The notes beneath the pieces are model-generated. The model was given only the letters and a program-made list of their open reading frames with translations, did not search any database and was not told where the DNA came from. A program made the position numbers and the translations under genes. Positions 18,095-26,305 of a stretch of DNA of 31,795 nt are shown here, one piece after another. The stretch comes from Leptospira sp. 96542 (GTDB taxonomy: Bacteria; Spirochaetota; Leptospiria; Leptospirales; Leptospiraceae), in assembly GCA_029310945.1 (NCBI GenBank), contig JARJFC010000041.1:1-31795 (forward strand), given 5' to 3'. The first letter of the stretch is position 1. Each line of letters opens with the position of its first letter.

Positions 18095-19821
18095 AAATAC
18101 TACAGTTTATTATTCTTGCTCTTGTTCTATACTGCAATTCATCAAAAAGTGATCCATCTTCAATTTTGACATTCTTAGGAAATGATGATTCACCAAAAAT
18201 ACTTATCGCTTCTCCTTCAATGGGTCAGAAAAACCTTCAGAGGAATGTGGGTATCGATATACTATTTTCTAAACCGATGAATATAAATTCCTGTGTCCAA
18301 AGTTTTTCAATTACCCCTAATGTATTAGGTTATTTTGATTTAAGTGATATCACACTAAAATTTACTCCGAGTAATTTATTGGCTTATGGATCTTACACTT
18401 ATCTTATTACAAAGAATTGTGAGTCCAAAGATGGTGATGATTTAAAGGATGTTTTCTCTGTAAATTTTTCCGTTGGCGAGTCGGCAGAAGCTGGTAACAA
18501 CCCCCAAGTTGTTTCATTATTTGTTTCTGCTGGATCAGTCGCTGATTGTAACGGTGGTTTGGCAAATCGCATAAATTTTTTGCAATCAGATATAACTAAT
18601 GTTTGTATGGGAAATCCTAGCATTAACGAACTTGAAATAGTTTTTGATCGATCAATGGATCAGAGTTCAGTAATATCAGCCGTACAATTTTCTCCTTCGA
18701 TATCGGCAAATTTCGTTTGGAACTCCACGACCTCGCTTCGAGTAATTCCAGATAGGCCATTAAATCCAAATACGCGATATACTGTATCTGTATCGGCCGT
18801 GGCGAGTGATGCATTTGGAAATCGAATACTTTCACCGGTAATAAAAAGTTTTTATGTTGGTTCTAATAATTTGGTTCCGAATTTGTCATCAATTTCTGTT
18901 CCTTCAGGAACATTAGCAGATTGTCTTGCTGGAATTGGAATCTCGACAGACATCATTGCGAATTCAGTAACAAACGGCTGTTTGGGTAACCCGACTATTT
19001 CTGATTTTGTGTTATTATTCGACAGACCAATGGATAGGGCATTAACCCAATCGGCTGTTACCTTTTCTCCATCTTTGACTGGAACTTTTAGTTGGGCCAT
19101 CGGGGATACCCAGTTGACATTTGTACCAGATGCAAAGCTTATTTATGGAAATCGATACACTGTGACAGTGAATAGGAATGCGATTTCAACAAATGAAATT
19201 AATTTGAGCCAAAATCTTTCTTACAGTTTTATTGCTGGTGGCGCCATCGGAGATGCACCATTTGTACAAGCAGTAGGGGTTGCTTCCCAAAGTTGCTCAG
19301 ATAGTTTTCCTGGTGTTGGTTCAGCAACGGGAGGAAATTGGTTACTAGGGCAATGTTATTGGGACAGTAGCTTGCCAATGTTAAATGCGAGCTCTTATAC
19401 TTACCGAGCAGGGGATGACGGTACTGTAGGAAATAGTACATGTGCCGATGTCAACACAGATAACTTTAAATTAATATTTTCAAAATATATGGACACAAAT
19501 TCAACTTTAAATGCTGTTAGATTACGCAGAATATCCCCTCCTTCGACAATCGTGCAATTGTCCTCTTGGATTTGGAAAGACTGCCAAGCAACCTTCCCAT
19601 TTGGTTGCCGTGTACTAGAACTTTCGTTTGCAGAACAAGAAGCTTCTTGTAATGGATCTCTTTTTGGTAATGCGGGAACATCTGGAGATTTTAATCTGAT
19701 GCGTACTGATAATAGTCCTATCGGTTACCCGTATTATTTGATTTCAGTAGATACTTTCGCAAAAGATACACTAGGTGTTCAATTGCAATCAACTTTTAAT
19801 TTTACTGTGGAAGGAAAATGA
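18091..19821 (+). CDS. Lipoprotein with tandem Ig-like (Big_5) repeats
   Basis: 576 residues. The lipobox is LVLYC (C15). Four tandem Ig-like units follow (~36-128, 138-256, 262-382, 388-574), each with the Big_5/SbsA hallmark of an F(S/D)(K/R)xM(D/N) turn (FSKPMN, FDRSMD, FDRPMD, FSKYMD) and a 'Y-x-x-T/Y-V' strand late in the fold. Units 2 and 3 carry matched cysteine pairs with equal spacing (C153/C172 and C278/C297), likely disulfides. It probably stands on the periplasmic or outer face and contacts substrate or TolC. ATGA overlaps on both sides tie it to the operon. Confidence 0.85.
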   Translation: MKILQFIILALVLYCNSSKSDPSSILTFLGNDDSPKILIASPSMGQKNLQRNVGIDILFSKPMNINSCVQSFSITPNVLGYFDLSDITLKFTPSNLLAYGSYTYLITKNCESKDGDDLKDVFSVNFSVGESAEAGNNPQVVSLFVSAGSVADCNGGLANRINFLQSDITNVCMGNPSINELEIVFDRSMDQSSVISAVQFSPSISANFVWNSTTSLRVIPDRPLNPNTRYTVSVSAVASDAFGNRILSPVIKSFYVGSNNLVPNLSSISVPSGTLADCLAGIGISTDIIANSVTNGCLGNPTISDFVLLFDRPMDRALTQSAVTFSPSLTGTFSWAIGDTQLTFVPDAKLIYGNRYTVTVNRNAISTNEINLSQNLSYSFIAGGAIGDAPFVQAVGVASQSCSDSFPGVGSATGGNWLLGQCYWDSSLPMLNASSYTYRAGDDGTVGNSTCADVNTDNFKLIFSKYMDTNSTLNAVRLRRISPPSTIVQLSSWIWKDCQATFPFGCRVLELSFAEQEASCNGSLFGNAGTSGDFNLMRTDNSPIGYPYYLISVDTFAKDTLGVQLQSTFNFTVEGK

Positions 19822-20414
19822 AAAATATAATTATATTTATTCCATTAATTTTTCTTGTTAGCTGCCTTTCATCGAGAGAAAAAGTAATTTATGCTTTAAA
19901 TCCAGTGAATGGAAAAAAAACCTTTTTGTTGGGAGATTTCAAACAAAAATCAAATTATTATTCTATAAATTTTGGTAAGTTGACTAAAGACTACATTGCC
20001 TTAGCTTTAATGAACGAAGGTTATCGCGTTGATGTCCTTGATACGCAGTTTGAGGTAGTAGAAAAAAATTCGGAAGAAACAAAATCAGCCTTTCAAAGGC
20101 TAATCAGTAAGGCTGCCGGAGAGGATATAGGGCAAAAGTTGAATGTTGAAAACTTAAATGCGGATGCCATCAAAAATATTGCAAAAAATCGCAATTTTGA
20201 CTATTTTATTCAAGGCAAAATTCATTTAATCAAAGATGAATTTCATTCTGATTCTTTGTTAGAAATAATTTTGACCGTCACAATTTCAAATAACAGCGGT
20301 GATTTGATAGCTGTTGTATCATCGGATGATTTGACATCGTCGCAATTAAGTTCAGAAAGTTTACAAGAAACTGTAGAAAATTTAATTAAAAAACTGGCTA
20401 TGGTGAAAATTTGA
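19818..20414 (+). CDS. Small lipoprotein, CsgG-like
   Basis: 198 residues with lipobox LVSC (C16). The layout resembles the periplasmic CsgG/LPP20-type alpha-beta fold: a helix with KDYIALALMNEGYRV, then AIKNIAKNRNFDYFIQGKIH, a strand pair LLEIILTVTISNNSGDLIAVV, and a closing helix ESLQETVENLIKKL. Such folds form outer membrane or envelope assemblies. Similarity is by pattern only and no pore segment was recognised. It overlaps its neighbours by four bases on each side. Confidence 0.7.
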   Translation: MKNIIIFIPLIFLVSCLSSREKVIYALNPVNGKKTFLLGDFKQKSNYYSINFGKLTKDYIALALMNEGYRVDVLDTQFEVVEKNSEETKSAFQRLISKAAGEDIGQKLNVENLNADAIKNIAKNRNFDYFIQGKIHLIKDEFHSDSLLEIILTVTISNNSGDLIAVVSSDDLTSSQLSSESLQETVENLIKKLAMVKI

Positions 20415-21046
20415 TGAAGTTAATCGTGTTTCTTATATTTGTCGTTTCCTGTACTCCTTCAAAAAATGAGCAACTTCAAAAATATATTTCGGCTAAAGGA
20501 AGTTACTTGAAGGGAGATCTTAAAGGTTCGGAGAAGATATTTGAAGAATTGTATGAAGATGATCCAGAATTTGAAGATGTGGATCTTCATTTAATAAAAA
20601 TTGAATTTTATAGAGGCAATTTTGAGAAATGTCTAGAGCATATTGATAACGCTCTTGAGTCTGGGAGATGGCAGCAACAGGCTCTACTATTTAAAATTCG
20701 AATTTTGCTAATAAATTCCAATTCGACTGATGAAATTTTAGTTTTAACTGAAAAAATGCTAAAATATGACTCTAGTAATCTTGATGCATTACTTTTAGCA
20801 GGTAAAGTATATGCGAAATATAATCGAACATCCGAAGCAATTATAACATACAATCGAATCATCGCTGAATCAGAAAGAATACAGTCGGCGCATATTGCCT
20901 TAAGTAAAATTTATGCGAGCTTAGGTTTGTTCGATAATGCATTGTTACATGAGAAAGCTGCTACACAGTTGAAATGGAAAAATAATATTGAACACAAAGA
21001 AATAAACGAAACAATAATTAAGAAAATTAAGAATAAAAGGAAATGA
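20411..21046 (+). CDS. TPR-repeat lipoprotein
   Basis: 211 residues with lipobox VVSC (C14), then a superhelix of about five tetratricopeptide-like repeats, for example SYLKGDLKGSEKIFEELYEDDPEF, LHLIKIEFYRGNFEKCLEHIDNAL and ALLLAGKVYAKYNRTSEAIITYNRII. It is probably a periplasmic scaffold that docks to other operon products. It follows the CsgG-like gene with an ATGA overlap and precedes the membrane protein by three bases. The specific partner is unknown. Confidence 0.8.
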   Translation: MMKLIVFLIFVVSCTPSKNEQLQKYISAKGSYLKGDLKGSEKIFEELYEDDPEFEDVDLHLIKIEFYRGNFEKCLEHIDNALESGRWQQQALLFKIRILLINSNSTDEILVLTEKMLKYDSSNLDALLLAGKVYAKYNRTSEAIITYNRIIAESERIQSAHIALSKIYASLGLFDNALLHEKAATQLKWKNNIEHKEINETIIKKIKNKRK

Positions 21047-21049
21047 GTT

Positions 21050-21709
21050 ATGAAATCGAAGTTGATAGAATTTTTTATGAAATACAGGGAAATTGTTTGG
21101 CCAGAGGAAAGGATAAATTCTTTCGATTCTAGGCTTATATTAAAAAATGCCGTTAGGAATTTACTGGTTGTGTCTGGATCTTATGTAATACTCTATTTTA
21201 TAGTTTATATATTCAAGTTTTCAACATACATGAGTTATAATGAGAAAGTGATTGCTGATTTGAATTCAAAAAATGGAAATTTATTTCAAAAATTTTTAAA
21301 CACTTATCCTGGGAATCTGATTTATATTGTTTTAACTTTGATAATATTTGCAATTTTAATGACGATCATTAGTTATTTGCTATCATTGTTATTGGAAGTA
21401 GATAAACGAGAATTTAAACTTCATTTAGGTTTGAATTTGAGGGCAGTCACAACAGCCTTTTCTGTATTTCCCTTTGTTCTGTTTTTCAATTCTTTGTTTG
21501 CAACTGGTCCGTCTGTAGACAGATTTGCAGCTTCTATTCTAGTATCTTCTTGGGTAATACTGGGAATAACATCTTTTCTCATCTCTTTGCGATGTTACAT
21601 TAGAGACAATGAAGAAATTTTTCGACAACCAAAAAGAAGAAGTGCAATTGCATGGGGAATTCCTTTTTACTTTGTTTTGAATTTTATGTTCGGAGTGATT
21701 TTTAAATAA
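21050..21709 (+). CDS. Small multi-pass membrane protein (Yip1-like)
   Basis: 219 residues with about five membrane helices (~36-55, 92-118, 131-150, 160-182, 200-217) and a charged N-terminal stretch (EFFMKYREIVWPEERINSFD). Order and spacing resemble Yip1-domain proteins, and the resemblance is weak. It sits between the TPR lipoprotein and the adaptor gene, with gaps of three bases, so it probably belongs to the inner membrane part of the exporter. Function is unknown. Confidence 0.7.
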   Translation: MKSKLIEFFMKYREIVWPEERINSFDSRLILKNAVRNLLVVSGSYVILYFIVYIFKFSTYMSYNEKVIADLNSKNGNLFQKFLNTYPGNLIYIVLTLIIFAILMTIISYLLSLLLEVDKREFKLHLGLNLRAVTTAFSVFPFVLFFNSLFATGPSVDRFAASILVSSWVILGITSFLISLRCYIRDNEEIFRQPKRRSAIAWGIPFYFVLNFMFGVIFK

Positions 21710-21712
21710 AAG

Positions 21713-23218
21713 ATGAAAAAGATTTATGATCTGCTACAGAAAATTCCTTTTTTTAGTAAATTCGTAATCAGTGGAATTATTTACCTAATAACCACTATCG
21801 GTTATTCGAATTTAACTTGGCAAGATTTGCGAGCGCGAATACCTGCTGTGAGTAAAATTTTATATTCAAAAAAACTCTCTGTAGCTTATCATATTGAACA
21901 ATATAGAAATAATGAGAAGGAGAAACAATCAGATGAGGAAGACGATGGTATTACTTCAGTTTCATTCTTAATTTTAAAGGAAGAGAATTTTTACCCGAAG
22001 ATTCAGAATACAGCTATTTTAGAACCTATTGTTTCTACAGACATATACTCAAAGGTGAGTGGTAGAATTGAAAAGATTTTTGTAAATGAAGGTGATAAAG
22101 TAAAAGTTGGTACTAAATTATTAAAACTGGATAGTTTGGTTTATGAACTCGATTTGATAAAGCAGAAGGCAGCACTAGAAACATCAAAAGCTCAATTGCG
22201 TCTTACTCATGAAAAGCTTTTCAATGCAGAAAAAGCTGTTGATGCTAAGTGGCTAGAAATCGAAAAAAGACAACTAACTTTTCAGAAAGCAAAATCAGAA
22301 TATTTGAGAATTCAAGAGATCTTTGATAAAAAAAAGGAACTTTTTGAAAACAAAGTAATCAGTCAGGAAGAACTTTCTAATATTGATTTGGAATTACAAA
22401 GTAGAAAAACTGCAATGGATTCGGCAGAGAAAGACCTAGAGGTAATTTCACTTGGAATGAGAGATATTGATATTGTAAATGATGGATACACTGTTCCAAC
22501 AAAATTTCAAGATCGATTGAAAATCCTTAAGAAGATTAATACTAAAATTGAACGTTCGGAAATAGAGGTTGCTGAAAAGAATATTGAAGTTGCAGAAGCT
22601 AATATAAAAGCATCGGAAATGTTAATAAAAGAGGCTAGTGTTTCTTCGCCTATCGAAGGGTTTGTTTCGAAGGTCAATAGGTCTGAAGGAGAATTGATAA
22701 ACTCAGGTAGTGGAGTATCTAATCCCATTATAACTATAATTGATGTGAGGAAATTACTAGTAACTCTTGCCGTTAATGAGAAAGATATCTATAGGTTTAA
22801 AGTTGGTCAAGATAATTTCATTTATGTAGATTCGATGCCAGACAGAAAGTTTGCTGGTAAAATCAAAAGGATCAATCCAGCAATTGATTCAAAAACTCAT
22901 ACAACAGAAATAAAAATTGAATTATCAAATAATGACAATGCACTAAGACCAGGTATGTTTGTAAGATCAGAAACAATAGTTGGAGATATAAAAAAAGCCA
23001 TACAAATTCCTGTTAGTGCAATAATTCCCATTGATGATAAGACTGGATCAGTATTTGTGGTGAAAGAGTCGAAAGCATTTAGGGTTGAAATCGTAATTGA
23101 AGAAAAGCTTGAAGACAGTGCTGTAATAAAATCGGGATTAAAGGACGGTGATATTATAATTACATCGAATTTGGGTAAACTGTATGATGGTGCTCAAATA
23201 AAAACTACAAATATTTGA
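21713..23218 (+). CDS. RND periplasmic adaptor (membrane fusion protein)
   Basis: 501 residues, longer than the ~350-400 usual for AcrA/MexA-type adaptors. An N-terminal membrane anchor (~14-31) is followed by a charged linker, the first lipoyl half-motif (KVSGRIEKIFVNEGDKVKVGTKL, ~114-136), a long helical hairpin (~145-305), the second lipoyl half (SSPIEGFVSKVNRSEGELI), a beta-barrel (~345-420) and the membrane-proximal domain. The extra length lies in the hairpin and the N-terminal linker. It should join the permeases to the TolC-like duct. It begins three bases after the membrane protein gene. Confidence 0.9.
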   Translation: MKKIYDLLQKIPFFSKFVISGIIYLITTIGYSNLTWQDLRARIPAVSKILYSKKLSVAYHIEQYRNNEKEKQSDEEDDGITSVSFLILKEENFYPKIQNTAILEPIVSTDIYSKVSGRIEKIFVNEGDKVKVGTKLLKLDSLVYELDLIKQKAALETSKAQLRLTHEKLFNAEKAVDAKWLEIEKRQLTFQKAKSEYLRIQEIFDKKKELFENKVISQEELSNIDLELQSRKTAMDSAEKDLEVISLGMRDIDIVNDGYTVPTKFQDRLKILKKINTKIERSEIEVAEKNIEVAEANIKASEMLIKEASVSSPIEGFVSKVNRSEGELINSGSGVSNPIITIIDVRKLLVTLAVNEKDIYRFKVGQDNFIYVDSMPDRKFAGKIKRINPAIDSKTHTTEIKIELSNNDNALRPGMFVRSETIVGDIKKAIQIPVSAIIPIDDKTGSVFVVKESKAFRVEIVIEEKLEDSAVIKSGLKDGDIIITSNLGKLYDGAQIKTTNI

Positions 23219-23224
23219 TTTAGT

Positions 23225-26200
23225 ATGCCAAATATTCTTTTATTCCTATTAAAACGGCCAATCGCAATTTTTATGAGCATTGGTCTAACATTCTTATTTG
23301 GTTTGATTTCACTAAAACAAATTAACTTTGCATTGCTTCCAAATATTGAATATCCTAGGTTAACAATTCTTACAAAATTTGAAAATTCTTCCGCCAATGA
23401 GGTAGAGAATTTAGTAACAAAGTATTTAACAGACTCTTTGAACACAATTTCCAGAGTAGAGCAGATCGAATCAGAATCTCTACAAGGTTTATCGATTGTA
23501 AAAATCAGATTTAAATATGGAACCAACTTAGCCATATCCACGTTAGATGTCAGGGAAAAAATTGATCAGATTAGGGATATTTTGCCCAGAGATGCTTCTC
23601 GCCCATTGATTACCAGGTTTAATCCGGGGGATGCTCCCTTCATACAGATAGCCTTCGCGTTTAAAGATCAAATTGATGATCGTCAGTTAAGGTCTTATCT
23701 TGAGGAAAACGTAATACATTATTTTGAACGAATTGATGGTATATCCAATGTTCAAATATCAGGAGGGTACAAAAAGGAAATACTGATTGAATTAGACCCT
23801 GAGAGAATGAATTTTTACAAAACGTCCTTAGATGAATTAAAATACAGAATAGTAAGCCAAAATAAAAACATACCTGCTGGGCAGCTTCCATTTGGTAATA
23901 AAGAATTGTTGATTAAAACTAAATCGCAATTTGAAAGTTTAGATGATATACGAAATCTCATCGTTGGTTCTTCACAAAAATTAGAACATTTTCATTTAGC
24001 TGATCTTGCGACAGTAAATGAAGTTTATAAGGACAGACAAAGTTTTGTAAGGTCTAATGGGAAAGATGCAATAATTATAAACCTCTATAAGGAATCTTCA
24101 AAAAATAGTTTTACTCTTTCAAACGAAATCAATCAGATTATAAAGGAAAATGAGGAGCTCTTTGCAAAAAATTTAAATTATGAAATTATTTTTAATGAAG
24201 CTGATTATATTGAAGAATCTGTTTTCAGTTTAATTTTCAGTTTAGTCGTTGGTGCTATTTTAGCGTATTTATCACTTCTGATTATACTTAAGAATAGTAT
24301 TAGCCCTGCTTTGTTGATAACAACAATACCCCTATCAATAATCATAAGCATACTGTTTTTTAAATTTTTTGGACTCGCTTTGAATTTAATGAGTATGGGT
24401 GGGCTTGCAATTGGAATTGGTATGTTATTTGATTCCAGTAATGTTGTACTCTCGGGTATAGAAAGAAATTTGAAAACAGGTAAACCATTAGAAACCGCAG
24501 TCTATGATGGGGTACTCGAGGTAATCGGGTCTGTAAGTTCAGCGACAATGACAACGGTAATTGTCTTTTTACCACTTGTATTTTTGGAAAGTTTGGTTGG
24601 AATTCTGTTTTCCGAATTAGCTTTCTCTATAATAATTATAATTATTGTTAGCTATATAATATCGATTACTTTTTTACCTGCATGTACGATTGTATTTTAT
24701 AAGTACAGAAATAATTATGTTTCAAAAAGTTATTTTTTCCGTTTGTACGATGAAGAAAAAATGAAAGAGAACTATGTCTTTGTGCTTAAGAAATTTTTGA
24801 AAGGTGAATGGAACATTCGTCTTTCAATTGCCTTTATATTACTAATTTCAGTCGGATCTATTTTCTTTTTAAATATCGATTTTCTTCCAGAAATAAAAAC
24901 TGGTCGTTTTGTTTTGCGGTGCGAATTTCCAAAGGGTACTCCTGTAAAGATCATGAACGAGAGGTCATACTTTCTCGAAAATGAAGTGGGAAGAGTATTG
25001 AAAAAGAATAATATCTTCACATATGTTAGTAGAGACGAATATGAAATTTTAAAAAATCCAAATTTACAAAGAGAAAAAAATTTGGTTCAAATCGAGTTTA
25101 TGCTAGATAAGTCTGAAGTTAGGATTGCGGAGGACCTGGTAAATTTGTTGAGTTCTCAAACGATGTTTCTTAGTACAAGAATTTGGATTGAAGACAAAGG
25201 TGATTTGCTTAGTCAGCTTGTAATGTTTCGTAGGGACGTCATGTCGATAGAAGTTACAGGCGACAGCGAAATCGACATATTCGATGTAGGACTTGAAATT
25301 AGGAAAACTCTAGAGCGAAATAAATTAGTAAAGTTTGTTCGATTAGGAATGGATGCAAGTGAACCTGAATTATTGATTAGACCAGATAACTTAAAGATTG
25401 CGAGTTTTGGATTGTTGAATCAAAATATAGCTGACCTAATAAAAATGGGTTTAACTGGGGAAGAGGTGACTAAATATAAAGTAAATGCTAGTGAAACGGA
25501 TATTCGATTAAAATTTAAAAACGACCATTTCCGAAATGTTACCAATATACTCGATTTACGACTACTCACCAGAAATGGAGAAAACCTTGGTTTGGGAAAT
25601 ATAGTCGAGTATAAAGACTCTAACGCTTATCCATCTATTTATAAATCTGGAAATAATATTGTTAATAACATTCAAGTTAAGTTAGTTGATGGTAAAAACG
25701 ATACACGAGAACAGATACTCTCTCTAATAAATTCGAGTGTTGGTAAAAAGTCGGTAAAAATCAGGCAATCAGATGAAATTAAACAAATTGAAGATGCGAT
25801 AGTCGAATTGTTAATTACTCTTTTGTTGTCTGCAATTATCGTGTATATGATATTGAGTGGAATTTTTGAAACTTTCACAATATCCTTGATCATGTTATTA
25901 TCAGCCCCTATTGTAATATTGGGAACATTGCCTTTCATTTTAATTTCTCAAACAAGTTTAAATGTAAGCAGTTTTATCGGTATGATTTTGCTAATAGGAG
26001 TACTCGTAGATAATGCATCGCTTTTTTTTGAATATTTTATTCTCCATCTTAAAAATGAAAAACAGATTCAATCTGCTATTGTTCTTGCATGCCAGGAAAT
26101 TTTTAGACCAGTTTTAATGAACAATTCAACAACGATTTTAGGTATGTTGCCAATTGCTTTTGGATTAGGTTTGGGCACCGAGTTCCAATTCCCCTTAAGC

Positions 26201-26296
26201 ATTGTGGTAATAGCAGGCTTGATCATTTCAAGTTTTGCATCGTTATTCATCGTTCCTTATCTTTTTTATATTTATTTTCGAAATCAGGCTAAGTAA
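23225..26296 (+). CDS. RND efflux permease, canonical subunit
   Basis: 1023 residues, the normal size for an AcrB-type inner membrane permease: helix 1, periplasmic porter domain, helices 2-6, then the same order repeated. In helix 4 the proton-relay block reads GIGMLFDSSNVVLSGIE with D403 kept (AcrB has two aspartates here), and helix 10 reads GVLVDNASLFFEYF with D929. Typical porter motifs such as LDVREKIDQIRDILP and GDAPFIQIAF are present. It should drive export with the proton gradient. It lies seven bases after the adaptor gene and ten before a second RND gene. Confidence 0.92.
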   Translation: MPNILLFLLKRPIAIFMSIGLTFLFGLISLKQINFALLPNIEYPRLTILTKFENSSANEVENLVTKYLTDSLNTISRVEQIESESLQGLSIVKIRFKYGTNLAISTLDVREKIDQIRDILPRDASRPLITRFNPGDAPFIQIAFAFKDQIDDRQLRSYLEENVIHYFERIDGISNVQISGGYKKEILIELDPERMNFYKTSLDELKYRIVSQNKNIPAGQLPFGNKELLIKTKSQFESLDDIRNLIVGSSQKLEHFHLADLATVNEVYKDRQSFVRSNGKDAIIINLYKESSKNSFTLSNEINQIIKENEELFAKNLNYEIIFNEADYIEESVFSLIFSLVVGAILAYLSLLIILKNSISPALLITTIPLSIIISILFFKFFGLALNLMSMGGLAIGIGMLFDSSNVVLSGIERNLKTGKPLETAVYDGVLEVIGSVSSATMTTVIVFLPLVFLESLVGILFSELAFSIIIIIIVSYIISITFLPACTIVFYKYRNNYVSKSYFFRLYDEEKMKENYVFVLKKFLKGEWNIRLSIAFILLISVGSIFFLNIDFLPEIKTGRFVLRCEFPKGTPVKIMNERSYFLENEVGRVLKKNNIFTYVSRDEYEILKNPNLQREKNLVQIEFMLDKSEVRIAEDLVNLLSSQTMFLSTRIWIEDKGDLLSQLVMFRRDVMSIEVTGDSEIDIFDVGLEIRKTLERNKLVKFVRLGMDASEPELLIRPDNLKIASFGLLNQNIADLIKMGLTGEEVTKYKVNASETDIRLKFKNDHFRNVTNILDLRLLTRNGENLGLGNIVEYKDSNAYPSIYKSGNNIVNNIQVKLVDGKNDTREQILSLINSSVGKKSVKIRQSDEIKQIEDAIVELLITLLLSAIIVYMILSGIFETFTISLIMLLSAPIVILGTLPFILISQTSLNVSSFIGMILLIGVLVDNASLFFEYFILHLKNEKQIQSAIVLACQEIFRPVLMNNSTTILGMLPIAFGLGLGTEFQFPLSIVVIAGLIISSFASLFIVPYLFYIYFRNQAK

Positions 26297-26305
26297 AGTA
26301 AACCT

